Positions 8,269 through 17,396 are shown, counted from the first letter of the stretch. The stretch: 64,000 bases of DNA from Bacteroidota bacterium (GCA_016194975.1 JACQAM010000007.1:341031-405030); one strand, 5' to 3'. Numbers and translations are program-made. Notes: generated from the sequence alone by a model not told the origin.

Positions 8269-10047
8269 ATGAGCACCGCACTAAAAGGAGGAGAATTCCT
8301 GATCAAAGAAACAGCCGCCGCAGACATTTTCATTCCCGAAGAATGGGACGAAGAAAATTTAATGATGGCGCAATCGTGTAAAGATTTTCTCGCACAGGAA
8401 ATTTTTCCCAATCTCGATCGCATCGATGCGCAGGAACCGGGTTTGATGCAATCGCTTCTCGACAAAGCGGCGCAACTCGGTTTACTCGGAATTTCTGTTC
8501 CGGAAGAATACGGCGGATTCGGAAAAGATTTTAAAACGTCCATGCTCACAACAGAAGTGGTGGGTGCCGGACATTCTTTCGCCGTTGCAATTTCCGCGCA
8601 CACCGGTATCGGAACATTGCCCATTCTTTATTATGGAAATGCAGAACAGAAGAAAAAATACCTGCCGAAACTCGTGAGCGGAGAATGGAAAGCGTGTTAT
8701 TGCCTTACCGAACCGGGTTCAGGTTCCGATGCAAATTCAGGAAAGACGCATGCTATACTTTCTGCCGATGGAAAAAATTATGTGATCAACGGGCAGAAAA
8801 TGTGGATTACGAATTCCGGTTTCGCCGATATTTTCATTGTATTCGCAAAGATCGATAACGATGAAAATCTCAGCGCATTCATCATAGAGAAAAATTTTGG
8901 CGGAATTGAATTACAACCGGAAGAACATAAAATGGGGATCAAAGGAAGTTCTACGCGCCAGGTTTTTTTCAACGATTGTAAAGTTCCGGTGGAAAATCTT
9001 TTGTCGGAGCGGCAGAATGGTTTCAAGATCGCCGTGAATATCCTCAACGTGGGAAGAATAAAATTAGCCGCGGCTGCATTGGGCGGATCGAAAGGAACCA
9101 TTACTTCCGCTGCAAAATATTCCAATGAACGTCAGCAATTCGGAAGGCCTATTGCAAAATACGGCGCCATCAAACACAAACTCGGTGAAATGGCGATACA
9201 GGTTTTCTCAATGGAATCTGCTTTGTATCGCGCAACACAGAATATTGACGATGCGATTAAAACGTTGCACGCCGGCGGAATGGAATATGAAAAAGCAAAA
9301 TTGAAAGGCGTAGAACAATTTGCAGCAGAAGCAGCCATTTTAAAAGTTCATGGTTCCGAAGTTTTGGATTTTGTGGTGGACGAAGGTGTGCAGATCTATG
9401 GAGGAATGGGATATTCTGCGGAAGCTCCAATGGATCGTGCCTATCGTGATGCGCGCATCAACAGAATTTTCGAAGGAACAAATGAAATTAATCGAATGCT
9501 CATTGTCGATATGCTTTTAAAACGCGCGATGAAAGGAGAACTTGATCTGATGGGGCCGGCAACAAAAGTTGCAGGAGAATTAATGTCGATTCCCGATTTC
9601 GGAACGACTGACGATTCTTTGTTCGCCGCAGAAAAACGCGCCATTGCCGGATTCAAAAAAGGAATTCTGCTTGTTGCAGGAGCGGCTGTGCAGAAATTAA
9701 TGATGCAGCTCGCGAAAGAACAGGAAGTGCTCATGGACATTGCCGATATGCTCATTGATCTTTACGCGTGCGAGTCTGTGCAGTTGCGCGTGGAGAAGCT
9801 CGTGGGTATGCGCGGTGCAGATGCGTGCGCGATCCAGACCGACATGATGCGTTGCGCGATCTACGATGCAGCAGACCGAATTGCAAAATCAGGAAAAGAT
9901 GCGATCAATAGTTTTGCAGAAGGAGATGAACAAAGAATGATGCTGATGGGATTGAGAAGATTTACAAAAGTAGATCCGTTCAACACGAAAGAAGCACGGA
10001 GAAGAATTGCGGGAAAGATTTTAGAAGAGAATAAATATTGCTGGTGA
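8269..10047 (+). CDS. fadE: Acyl-CoA dehydrogenase (FadE/VLCAD-like)
   Basis: 592 residues. The sequence follows the acyl-CoA dehydrogenase plan: N-terminal helical domain, a beta domain with CYCLTEPGSGSDAN and WITNSGFADIF, then a C-terminal helical domain with the catalytic Glu402 in RIFEGTNEINR and YGGMGYSAEAPMDR. The extra roughly 150-residue C-terminal helical region fits very-long-chain (VLCAD/ACAD9-like) enzymes. It catalyses the FAD-dependent first step of beta-oxidation and needs ETF as electron acceptor, which is not in this window. Third enzyme of the operon. Its last 23 codons recur, diverged, at 10597. Confidence 0.94.
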   Translation: MSTALKGGEFLIKETAAADIFIPEEWDEENLMMAQSCKDFLAQEIFPNLDRIDAQEPGLMQSLLDKAAQLGLLGISVPEEYGGFGKDFKTSMLTTEVVGAGHSFAVAISAHTGIGTLPILYYGNAEQKKKYLPKLVSGEWKACYCLTEPGSGSDANSGKTHAILSADGKNYVINGQKMWITNSGFADIFIVFAKIDNDENLSAFIIEKNFGGIELQPEEHKMGIKGSSTRQVFFNDCKVPVENLLSERQNGFKIAVNILNVGRIKLAAAALGGSKGTITSAAKYSNERQQFGRPIAKYGAIKHKLGEMAIQVFSMESALYRATQNIDDAIKTLHAGGMEYEKAKLKGVEQFAAEAAILKVHGSEVLDFVVDEGVQIYGGMGYSAEAPMDRAYRDARINRIFEGTNEINRMLIVDMLLKRAMKGELDLMGPATKVAGELMSIPDFGTTDDSLFAAEKRAIAGFKKGILLVAGAAVQKLMMQLAKEQEVLMDIADMLIDLYACESVQLRVEKLVGMRGADACAIQTDMMRCAIYDAADRIAKSGKDAINSFAEGDEQRMMLMGLRRFTKVDPFNTKEARRRIAGKILEENKYCW

Positions 10048-10052
10048 TTTCT

Positions 10053-10060
10053 TATCTTTA
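10053..10060 (+). promoter_or_regulatory. -7 box TATCTTTA before the toxin-antitoxin pair
   Basis: TATCTTTA ends 18 bases before the antitoxin ATG. This suggests the module can be transcribed independently of the fad operon. Confidence 0.35.
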
Positions 10061-10078
10061 TTTTATAAACACAAAAAG

Positions 10079-10306
10079 ATGTCGATTAATAATCTGAAAA
10101 AAGTTTTATTCAGCAAAATAGCTGAAACGAAAGACGAGGAAATTCTGAGAGTGGTGTACAGAATTCTTGATAATTGCAATGAAGTGTATCAGATGTCTGC
10201 CGAAGAGATCAATGCCGTTAACGAGGCACAGGCAGAATATGAAAAGGGCGAATGTATTTCCGATGAGGATTTTCAAAAAGAGTTTGAGAAATGGCTGAAA
10301 AAATAG
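10079..10306 (+). CDS. Antitoxin of a type II toxin-antitoxin pair
   Basis: 75 residues, acidic and helical, with the C-terminal pattern AVNEAQAEYEKGECISDEDF. This is shared by many short Bacteroidota antitoxins that accompany RelE/ParE toxins; the NEAQAEYEKGE-type segment is the toxin-wrapping part in related families. No DNA-binding fold is obvious in the N-terminal half. It overlaps the next gene by 16 bases, the usual translational coupling of such pairs. It sits 31 bases after the acyl-CoA dehydrogenase stop. Confidence 0.75.
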   Translation: MSINNLKKVLFSKIAETKDEEILRVVYRILDNCNEVYQMSAEEINAVNEAQAEYEKGECISDEDFQKEFEKWLKK

Positions 10307-10587
10307 TCTGGTCGAACAAATTCAGAAAGGAGCTGCGGAAAATACTTGAATACTTGGATCAGCACAATCAAAGCAATGTTTACAGTACCAAATTGATCGG
10401 TGAAATTGTTGAGGCGTTCAACCTTATCCGTGAAAACAATCGATTAGGTAAAGAAGCTTCAATGACGGATGTAAGAATTGTCATCGTCGATAAATTCCTT
10501 TTGTTTTACAAAATAACAAGTAAAGAACTCATCGTGCTGGCGATTTTTGACGGCAGAAGAAATCCTTCATCGCAAAAGATGCGTTAG
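10291..10587 (+). CDS. RelE/ParE-family toxin
   Basis: 98 residues with the RelE/ParE fold pattern: an N-terminal strand (KIVWSNKF), two helices (RKELRKILEYLDQHN and the next) and C-terminal strands including RIVIVDKFLLFYKI and IVLAIFDGRRNP. The last motif is the conserved toxin C-terminus. ParE members poison gyrase and RelE members cut mRNA on ribosomes; sequence reading cannot choose between them. The start overlaps the antitoxin 3' end. The pair is a mobile-type insertion behind the fatty acid oxidation genes. Confidence 0.8.
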   Translation: MAEKIVWSNKFRKELRKILEYLDQHNQSNVYSTKLIGEIVEAFNLIRENNRLGKEASMTDVRIVIVDKFLLFYKITSKELIVLAIFDGRRNPSSQKMR

Positions 10588-10596
10588 AATTCGCAG

Positions 10597-10665
10597 TTCA
10601 ACGTGAAAGAAGCGCGGAGAAGAATTGCGAATAAGATGCTGGAGGAAAATAAATATTGCTGGTAG
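10597..10665 (+). pseudogene. Remnant: duplicated, diverged 3' end of an acyl-CoA dehydrogenase gene
   Basis: These 69 bases encode FNVKEARRRIANKMLEENKYCW and a stop, aligned without gaps to the last 23 codons of the acyl-CoA dehydrogenase at 9979-10047. By hand count 56 of 69 bases match, and several differences are silent or conservative. No start or upstream coding part remains. The toxin-antitoxin pair therefore lies between an intact gene and a second, non-identical copy of its tail. After the remnant, bases up to 10743 hold nothing recognisable. Confidence 0.85.
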
Positions 10666-10743
10666 AATTACAAATTACAGGATGACAAATTACGATGGCA
10701 GAGGAAATCCTTTACCAAAAAAAATAAAATAGAATCGACCCTT

Positions 10744-13302
10744 TCATTCTTCCCAATATTTCGTTCCGTGAATATCCATATTCCCTAAATATTCTGCTTC
10801 TTTTTTGACTTCATCATATTTTCCATAAACCCGGAATAAACCCGGCACAAAATAATCTTCCGAGATACCATCAAGATCCTTCACAATAATATTTCCTTTC
10901 GCATTCATGATCCCCCATTTCTTGTCGATGGAAAAAATAAAATATCTGTTTTTGTTGGGTTGGTAAAGATGATCGTAAATGGCCGGAACGATCACATGTC
11001 CATCTTCAGAAGAAACCAATCCATATTTTTTTCCTTTCTGCATGATAAACACTCCGGGCGTATGCGTTCCGTAAACACTGACAGAATCCGAAAATGTGTG
11101 GAGTTCTTTCCCCGTAAAATCAAAATAGCGGGAATGCCCAAGCGTATCTGTTGCTCCTATGTAACCCGGCTCGGGAGCGCCGATTACAAAATTGCGATAC
11201 ACTTGTGGAATAATAATTTTTCCAGTGCTGTCCATAATTCCATCCCACGAATTTACGCCTGACATTTTTTTATTGCTGTTTATTTCATAAAAAGAAGTTG
11301 TACCTGAAAAAATATAGAGCAGTTTTTTATCGTCAATACTTTGGAGATGACTGGCTTTTCCCGATAAACCTTCACGCTTCGTTCCCGATTCAGTGTATAC
11401 ATCCAGCAAACCATCTTTCGTTTGCTGCATATAATATTCATAGTAGTCGTATTCCAGGATGTAGTGTCTGGATTCGTACTTTACTCTTCCGCCATGTCGC
11501 TTCTCGTGATAAATGACTGCCCCGGAATAATATTCCGCGGGAATGATCCATTTGAATTGCTCATTTGCATAACCAAGTTTTCCGTTTTTTATCAATGAAA
11601 CTACCTTATCCGGATTCACCGCATCGAAAATTATCTCGTCATAAAAATCCGATAAACGATTCCCGGTAGAATCATACACCGCATACGGACTGATTTCATG
11701 TGTTCCATTTATGTCGCTGTAAACAGTTTTATTCCGGAGATAAACTTTGTAAAGCTTTTTTTCATAAGGTACGATGGCGCTGAATGTATCCGGGATAATG
11801 ATTTTTCCTGACGGGGAAAGTAGTCCTTCCCCGGAATGACTCATGCAATAAATGACGGGCTTGTAACTCCAGTTTTCCGGGTGAAAGTAATTTCCATGCA
11901 AATTGACTTCGTAATATTCATAATAAGTCAATAATGAATCATACTTATTTGCCGGTAAAATTAAATTCCCGGTTTTATCAATAAGATTATCATTATGCGG
12001 AGTTGTTTTGGTCTGAACAAATGCATTACCATTCTGAAATTGACTAATGGAATAATATTTCGCATCGGTTATTTTTTTTCCTGTAACATCCATGAGTCCC
12101 CACTTATTCCACTCGCGATACATGAAAATATTTTCACTTCCGTCATAATGAATATCCTCGTAGTCAAATGGAATAATCATTTTTCCTTTGTAATCCATTA
12201 CTCCCACCCTTACTTTATCTTTATTTCTCACAATGAAAAAGTGGTCATACAATTCATAGGAATAAATTCCGGAATCGAGAGTAAGAATTGTTTTTCCCAG
12301 TGAGTCAATGATCCAATTTTTTTTACCGGATGTATCTGAAACAAAAAACACAGTTCCCCATTTCAGGAAATAAAAACTGATGCCGCCATACGCCGGTTTT
12401 ACTATTTCCTTCTTGTGAATGTTGATCACACCCTGCAATCCTGATTGATCAGCGATCAGAAAGTATTTACTCCCCCAATAACTCATGTCGACATAGTTGC
12501 CTTTATAATTTTCTTTCAGCAAAATTTTGCCGGAAACAGATACAAGCTCGTACCCTTCTTTTACTTCCACTAATGCCAATGAATCTGTGTAATCTTCCAA
12601 CTGGCCAGTCTTAAGTTTTTTTACAATTAGTTTTCCTGACGTATCGTAAACAGCGCAAGGAAAAATTTCCTTTTGCCTGGAGGCGTAGATCACCGGGTAA
12701 TCATCAAAATTAAAATACTGATACGCTGCGGGAATGATCACCCTTCCTGCCCTCGTTCTCAGGCCATGCTTATTTTTCCTGATGAATTCATAATATCCAA
12801 ACATTTCATCCGGCTCCTGCCTTGTTGCACAGGGAATGATTTCTTTTCCGGTCGATACTTTAAGAAGCCCCCACAAATAATTTCTTCTCACGTTAACCGA
12901 GTCCAGCGAAGGATCCCAATCGATCTGATCGTAAATAGTGGGAACAATTATTTTTCCTTTAAGATCAAGAAAACCATATTTCCCATTCTTGCGAACGAAT
13001 AAATATTTCCATCCTTTATCACATTCAATTTCATCGTAAATGAGCGGAACGGTCAATTTCCCTTTGAAATTGTACGCGCCTTGCTTTTTGTTTTTCTGCA
13101 CGATGACCAACGCTGCAGAATCATCACACACATAAACGGATTCATACTTTACCGGAACAATTATTTTTTTCGTGCTATCCACACCTCCCCACAAATTTCC
13201 AATCCTGTACGGAATCACATCCGGTAATCGCTGGGAAAAACCATCTATAATAAAAAAAGAAAAGAAAAAGAAAGTGACGGATCTCATCGGGCAAAACTTC
13301 AT
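10744..13302 (-). CDS. WG-repeat protein, exported
   Basis: 852 residues. An N-terminal hydrophobic signal (MRSVTFFFFSFFIIDGFSQ, beginning at the second Met, base 13287) probably marks the true start. The rest is a long series of WG repeats of about 45-55 residues with the pattern NGKYGFLDLKGKIIVPTIYD (for example about residues 105-125, 360-385 and 790-815). At least a dozen can be counted loosely. WG repeats form beta-propeller-like or solenoid surfaces, but their ligands are generally unknown. There is no T9SS tail. Divergent from the T9SS cargo gene at 13405. Confidence 0.88.
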   Translation of the reverse strand: MKFCPMRSVTFFFFSFFIIDGFSQRLPDVIPYRIGNLWGGVDSTKKIIVPVKYESVYVCDDSAALVIVQKNKKQGAYNFKGKLTVPLIYDEIECDKGWKYLFVRKNGKYGFLDLKGKIIVPTIYDQIDWDPSLDSVNVRRNYLWGLLKVSTGKEIIPCATRQEPDEMFGYYEFIRKNKHGLRTRAGRVIIPAAYQYFNFDDYPVIYASRQKEIFPCAVYDTSGKLIVKKLKTGQLEDYTDSLALVEVKEGYELVSVSGKILLKENYKGNYVDMSYWGSKYFLIADQSGLQGVINIHKKEIVKPAYGGISFYFLKWGTVFFVSDTSGKKNWIIDSLGKTILTLDSGIYSYELYDHFFIVRNKDKVRVGVMDYKGKMIIPFDYEDIHYDGSENIFMYREWNKWGLMDVTGKKITDAKYYSISQFQNGNAFVQTKTTPHNDNLIDKTGNLILPANKYDSLLTYYEYYEVNLHGNYFHPENWSYKPVIYCMSHSGEGLLSPSGKIIIPDTFSAIVPYEKKLYKVYLRNKTVYSDINGTHEISPYAVYDSTGNRLSDFYDEIIFDAVNPDKVVSLIKNGKLGYANEQFKWIIPAEYYSGAVIYHEKRHGGRVKYESRHYILEYDYYEYYMQQTKDGLLDVYTESGTKREGLSGKASHLQSIDDKKLLYIFSGTTSFYEINSNKKMSGVNSWDGIMDSTGKIIIPQVYRNFVIGAPEPGYIGATDTLGHSRYFDFTGKELHTFSDSVSVYGTHTPGVFIMQKGKKYGLVSSEDGHVIVPAIYDHLYQPNKNRYFIFSIDKKWGIMNAKGNIIVKDLDGISEDYFVPGLFRVYGKYDEVKKEAEYLGNMDIHGTKYWEE

Positions 13303-13319
13303 TACTCTAAGTTACTGAA

Positions 13320-13348
13320 TTGCTATTTCCATGAAAAGGTTAATTTTG
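13320..13348 (+). promoter_or_regulatory. Promoter TTG-N18-TAATTTTG for the T9SS cargo gene
   Basis: TTG at 13320-13322 and TAATTTTG at 13341-13348 are separated by 18 bases, a full match to the Bacteroidota -33/-7 pattern, 56 bases before the ATG at 13405. Confidence 0.55.
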
Positions 13349-13404
13349 CTTTCCCATCGGAAATAGATTTATTTCCGGTAACCCAACCCAAAAAAACAAA
13401 CCTC

Positions 13405-14835
13405 ATGAAAAAAATTTACACGCTTTCAGTTTTTATTTTCTGCCTTTCATTTGCAAAGGCACAGAACTCCATTCCCAATGGAAATTTTGAAAACTGGACT
13501 ACCGGAACTTACGAGTATCCTTCCTTTGCAACCCAGACTTCAAATCCTGAAGCATTTTTGCGCTGCCAGGTTCCATTCAACTGTTTAAAAACATCTGACT
13601 ACTACCACGGCGCTTATGCGGTTCAACTCGTCACTCACATTGGCGCGGATACCTGTTTCGGATATTTCATCAATGGAAATCCGAACGGACCTCCAACAAA
13701 TTACTGGCCCGGTGGAATTCCATACAACCAGCAGGCGACAGGAGTCCGCGGTTATTATAAAAACAATACTCTGGGAAATGATACGGCACGCATCCTCCTT
13801 TCATTTAAACTGAACGGCGCGAACATTGGCGTTTATGTTTTACCTTTTTACGGAGTGCATAATTCTTACACCCCTTTCAACATTACATTTTCTCCCGCAC
13901 TTCCCTTTGCACCCGACACGGTGATCATTGCTGCAGCTTCAAGCGATTTTCTCAACAACAACCTGGTGATGAATAACAGCATGTTCCAGCTCGACAGTCT
14001 TACGTTCACCGGTGTTGCAAGTCAGCCCGCGCAATTCGACGGGGATTTTGAAACATGGAACAGTCAAACAATTTATAGTCCGACGAACTGGTATTCGAAT
14101 ACCAATGACGCCGGAACAAGCGTTACACAAACTACAGATCGTGTTGCGGGAAATTTCGCCTGTGAACTGATGACGTATCTCGGTCAGCGTGGACCTAATT
14201 CAACTCCGGCAGCAAATTCTTCCAGTGTTTCTACAGGTATGTGGAGTAATTCCTGCAATTGCCAATTGGGAGGCAATGCATTCACCAACCAAATTGACAC
14301 GCTTGAATTTTATTATAAGTATTTGCCATCAGGAAATGATTCTGCTGAAGTGGATATGAATTATATTCTGAATGGAAATTCCATTAATTGGTTTGGACGA
14401 CGCCTGGGAGCTTCAGCTTCTTATCAACTCGTTGATATTCCATTTAACCTCGCGCAGGCGCCCGATTCCGTGATCATCAATATTAATTCTTCACTGTGGC
14501 AGGATTCAGCACTGACTTATGTGGGCTCCGATCTGAAAGTAGATGAGATGCATTTCAAAACACAACCACTCACCACTTCGATCCCTGTTGCTTTCTCCGG
14601 ATTGAAAAATATTCCATTCGTTTATCCGAATCCTTCCAATGGAATTTTTATTATCCAGTCTCCGTCAACTATCGATCGCGTGGAAGTGATGAATGATCTG
14701 GGTGAAATGATCTATTCTTCCGAATCGAATTCGCAAAGTGTAAATGTGAACCTCTCTTCACAGGCGGCAGGAATTTATTTTGTGAAAATTCTTTCCGGAG
14801 AAAAAATATTCACGGAAAAAATTATTGTAAAATAA
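13405..14835 (+). CDS. T9SS-secreted protein with two related beta-sandwich domains
   Basis: 476 residues. A signal peptide ends at about residue 19 (SFAKAQ). Two similar halves follow, one starting NGNFENWTTGTYEYP and the other DGDFETWNSQTIYSPTNWYS. They look like the putative carbohydrate-metabolism/PCMD-type sandwich domains often seen in secreted Bacteroidota proteins. The C-terminal about 80 residues are a type A T9SS sorting domain (FVYPNPSNGIF, then AAGIYFVKILSGE). It is therefore secreted across the outer membrane or attached to the surface. The ligand is unknown. Monocistronic, with a strong terminator behind. Confidence 0.85.
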   Translation: MKKIYTLSVFIFCLSFAKAQNSIPNGNFENWTTGTYEYPSFATQTSNPEAFLRCQVPFNCLKTSDYYHGAYAVQLVTHIGADTCFGYFINGNPNGPPTNYWPGGIPYNQQATGVRGYYKNNTLGNDTARILLSFKLNGANIGVYVLPFYGVHNSYTPFNITFSPALPFAPDTVIIAAASSDFLNNNLVMNNSMFQLDSLTFTGVASQPAQFDGDFETWNSQTIYSPTNWYSNTNDAGTSVTQTTDRVAGNFACELMTYLGQRGPNSTPAANSSSVSTGMWSNSCNCQLGGNAFTNQIDTLEFYYKYLPSGNDSAEVDMNYILNGNSINWFGRRLGASASYQLVDIPFNLAQAPDSVIININSSLWQDSALTYVGSDLKVDEMHFKTQPLTTSIPVAFSGLKNIPFVYPNPSNGIFIIQSPSTIDRVEVMNDLGEMIYSSESNSQSVNVNLSSQAAGIYFVKILSGEKIFTEKIIVK

Positions 14836-14855
14836 TCTGAAAAATAATTCTATGG

Positions 14856-14887
14856 CAGCCGGGTGGAAATATCCGGCTGTTTTTTTT
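14856..14887 (+). terminator. Rho-independent terminator
   Basis: A 7-bp stem CAGCCGG (14856-14862) / CCGGCTG (14873-14879) is followed by eight Ts, placed 21 bases after the stop of the T9SS gene. Confidence 0.85.
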
Positions 14888-14893
14888 ATCGAG

Positions 14894-15012
14894 GATTACT
14901 GATAGTACAGATATACAGATCGTGCACGGGTCATAGCGATACCGATTTTAATCGGGAGAAGCAATCCTGAGCGATAGCTTTTGTAATCTGCATATCTGTA
15001 CTATCTGTAATC
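14894..15012. repeat. Inverted repeat of 27-base arms between convergent genes
   Basis: The left arm 14894-14920 and right arm 14986-15012 are reverse complements except for about two positions; the 65-base middle contains CCGAT-TTTA-ATCGG. It ends just before the 3' end of the lipoprotein gene at 15017 and may serve as that gene's terminator. It could also be a small non-autonomous repeat. Confidence 0.7.
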
Positions 15013-15016
15013 AACC

Positions 15017-15649
15017 CTACGCATCGCACGGCACTCTCAGATCGATAAATGTAAGGTACCAGGTGCTTCCCGAAAGTGTGAAATAGAATTTACCGACAGC
15101 AGTATTCACCACGGTTCTCGTGATCTTCGATGCCAGTTGCTTCACCTTGCCCTGGTCGGTTTCCGAAAGCGACGAATACGTCCACGCCTTTTCATCTGCA
15201 AAAATATTGAGTTGTGTTGTAAAACAACCCTCTTTGGAATAGCCGCTGCTTTTATTGCAATCAGCAACCGGCAGTTCTCCTTCTACCGGAACCGCCATCA
15301 TGTTATTGCGATCTAACGGTAGAAGTTTTTTTCCATTCCAGTCAAAATCGTCAAAATGTTTTACGTTCTCGAACTCCGGCATTGCACCCGGCGCATAAAT
15401 GATCCACAATCCATCATTCGGGGAAATGAATTTATCGGCGAGCGAATCTTTACCTGAAGTAGCGGCATCCGCAAATGCACTGTAGATCCAGTTGAACTGG
15501 TGAATTTCATCAGCCGGCTGAAGATCCTGCCTCATCGCTTTCTTCAAAGAATCTTTTGAAGAAAGTGAATCGGTTTTTGATGGGTCCTTCTTTTGATCAC
15601 CACTACAGGAGAAAAAAAGAAACGCAAGGAGAATAACAGAATACTTCAT
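15017..15649 (-). CDS. Hypothetical lipoprotein
   Basis: 210 residues. A short signal with lipobox LFFSC (Cys15) is followed by a polar Lys/Ser/Asp linker (16-45) and a globular domain that I do not recognise. The domain has four Cys residues and contains GLWIIYAPGAMPEF and a C-terminal STWYLTFIDLRVPCDA. It starts one base after the MFS gene stop on the same strand, so the two are probably cotranscribed. Function unknown. Confidence 0.75.
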   Translation of the reverse strand: MKYSVILLAFLFFSCSGDQKKDPSKTDSLSSKDSLKKAMRQDLQPADEIHQFNWIYSAFADAATSGKDSLADKFISPNDGLWIIYAPGAMPEFENVKHFDDFDWNGKKLLPLDRNNMMAVPVEGELPVADCNKSSGYSKEGCFTTQLNIFADEKAWTYSSLSETDQGKVKQLASKITRTVVNTAVGKFYFTLSGSTWYLTFIDLRVPCDA

Positions 15650-15650
15650 G

Positions 15651-16883
15651 TTATTTTTTTTTAAATTCAGGTTCTTTCGTCAGAAAGATAAGCCAGAAAA
15701 TTGTGATGACCGCAACAAGAGAGGGAAGAATGAATACCGGTAATGGCCCTGCAAATTTCCATAACAATCCTGCTGTAACACTTGCAAAGAGTGTGGCAAT
15801 ACTGGCGAATGCAGAAAAAAGTCCCAATGCTTTTCCTTTGTCTTCTTGCCCGCAGATCATGCTCACCCATGCGCGTGAAATTCCATCCGTGAATGCAGAA
15901 TACAATCCGTAAATAAAAAATAACAGCACAACGATCCGCAGGTTTCCGCTGTGGCCCGGCACAAGCAATGCCATCCCTGAATACATCATCACGAAAAAAA
16001 CAAATCCCATAATGAGCATTTTTTTCGGGCCCGATCTGTCCGACAATGATCCTGCCGGAAAAGAAATGATCGCGTAAATGAAATTCGAAAAAATATAACA
16101 GGCGATCACCAGCATGGCGGGAGAAATATTCCATCCCGAAATTATTGCACCATTGGGAAAAAGATCTTTTACCCGCAGAAGAAGGAACATGTCGGAACTG
16201 TTGAATAAAGCAAAGAGCGTGAGTATTCCCACCAACCGCCTGAAAGCACGCGACGATCTTTTCCAGTATGAAAATGAAAAAAGTTTTTTGCGATGAACAC
16301 TGCTCTTCACTTTCCCGGCTTTTTCTTTCAGCAGGAACAAAACAGAAACACCGAATAATCCCGGCAACAGTGCGAAATAAAAAAGAGGACGGTAATTTCC
16401 GTCGCGGTGAAAACCGATCCACACCAAAGCAATGACCGGACCTATGAATGCACCGGCAGTATCCATTGCGCGGTGAAAACCAAAAACTTTTCCGCGCACA
16501 TTTTGTCCTGTCTCTTCCGCAAGCATCGCATCACGCGCTCCCGTGCGTACACCTTTTCCCAGGCGATCACTCGCACGCGTGAACAATGCCCAGAAAGGAG
16601 ACGCAATAAATATTAATGAAGGTTTTGCAATGGCACTGAGAAAATATCCGAAGCGAACAAAAGGCAAACGTTTTCCAAGATGATCACTCCATTCGCCGAA
16701 CCAGCTTTTTGTAGAACCCGCCACTGCTTCCGCCACACCTTCAAGAATCCCGATCCATACTACACCATAACCGATCGATGTGAGATAAAGTGGCAACACC
16801 GGGTAAAGTAATTCACCGGCCATGTCGTTGAGTAAACTCACGACGGAAAGAAGAAAGACAGTTCGCGTTAACCACTTAAACAT
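15651..16883 (-). CDS. MFS transporter
   Basis: 410 residues with about 12 hydrophobic helices. The MFS signature between helices 2 and 3 is recognisable (WFGEWSDHLGKRLPFVRFGY), and the repeated motif in the second half reads FPAGSLSDRSGPKK. The RASDRLGKGVRTGARDAM stretch is typical of a Bacteroidota MFS subgroup of uncharacterised exporters. It is an inner membrane secondary transporter whose substrate cannot be deduced. First gene of a two-gene unit with the lipoprotein at 15017; a TAACTTTA box lies 22 bases upstream. Confidence 0.9.
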   Translation of the reverse strand: MFKWLTRTVFLLSVVSLLNDMAGELLYPVLPLYLTSIGYGVVWIGILEGVAEAVAGSTKSWFGEWSDHLGKRLPFVRFGYFLSAIAKPSLIFIASPFWALFTRASDRLGKGVRTGARDAMLAEETGQNVRGKVFGFHRAMDTAGAFIGPVIALVWIGFHRDGNYRPLFYFALLPGLFGVSVLFLLKEKAGKVKSSVHRKKLFSFSYWKRSSRAFRRLVGILTLFALFNSSDMFLLLRVKDLFPNGAIISGWNISPAMLVIACYIFSNFIYAIISFPAGSLSDRSGPKKMLIMGFVFFVMMYSGMALLVPGHSGNLRIVVLLFFIYGLYSAFTDGISRAWVSMICGQEDKGKALGLFSAFASIATLFASVTAGLLWKFAGPLPVFILPSLVAVITIFWLIFLTKEPEFKKK

Positions 16884-16905
16884 TAATTGTGGTATTTTAA
16901 CGGCT

Positions 16906-16913
16906 TAAAGTTA
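16906..16913 (-). promoter_or_regulatory. -7 box TAACTTTA for the MFS gene
   Basis: On the minus strand TAACTTTA ends 22 bases before the ATG at 16883, identical to the box before the marR gene. Confidence 0.45.
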
Positions 16914-16984
16914 CCGCAAAGAAACACTCCCTGCCCTTTGGCATTATCCTTGCTTTATTCTTCTCAACTAAATAACAACAACCA

Positions 16985-17263
16985 ATGAAAAAGCTCAGTT
17001 TAGTCATCGCGTTTGCTGCTTTCTCCGCACTGGCACTTTCCGCACAGGATGGTACCAAACCAAAAAGCAAGAGCAAATCTTCCTCCACTACCACCGCAGC
17101 TCCTGCACCGGCCGATAATCGCGCCTCCACCGGAACTGCTACTGCGAGTACTGCCCCTAAGAACACCGTTCCTGCCAAAAAAGGCGGATCGAAACTGGTT
17201 AGAGTGAAATCAACTCCGGCGAAACCGATCGAACCAACGAACGCGCCGAAGAATCTCCGCTGA
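16985..17263 (+). CDS. Small exported low-complexity protein
   Basis: 92 residues. A signal peptide (MKKLSLVIAFAAFSALALSA, cleavage before QDG) is followed by a stretch rich in Ala, Pro, Lys, Ser and Thr without any recognisable fold. The mature protein is strongly basic. Such Ala/Pro/Lys-rich tails occur in secreted filler or nucleic-acid-binding proteins, but nothing here supports a specific role. A clear terminator follows 21 bases after the stop, supporting it as a real gene. Confidence 0.65.
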   Translation: MKKLSLVIAFAAFSALALSAQDGTKPKSKSKSSSTTTAAPAPADNRASTGTATASTAPKNTVPAKKGGSKLVRVKSTPAKPIEPTNAPKNLR

Positions 17264-17284
17264 CCAGCGATATCTTACATCCTC

Positions 17285-17319
17285 ATCCTGTTGTGCTAAA
17301 ACGCAACAGGATTTTTTTT
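17285..17319 (+). terminator. Rho-independent terminator
   Basis: The stem ATCCTGTTG (17285-17293) / CAACAGGAT (17304-17312), 9 bp, runs into a T tract (17312-17319), just after the small basic protein gene. Confidence 0.88.
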
Positions 17320-17349
17320 GTTTTATCCCAATGTGTCGTGGCTTTTTCA

Positions 17350-17381
17350 TTGCTTTAAAAGAAGTATTTTAAGTACCTTTA
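17350..17381 (+). promoter_or_regulatory. Promoter TTG-N21-TACCTTTA
   Basis: TTG at 17350-17352 and TACCTTTA at 17374-17381, 21 bases apart, 15 bases before the GTG start of the next gene. Confidence 0.4.
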
Positions 17382-17396
17382 TAAAAACTTTATTTT

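Noticed and set aside
15667..16422. 251-codon reading frame inside the MFS gene
   Set aside because: Same strand but another frame of a clear MFS transporter; it has no domain or start context.
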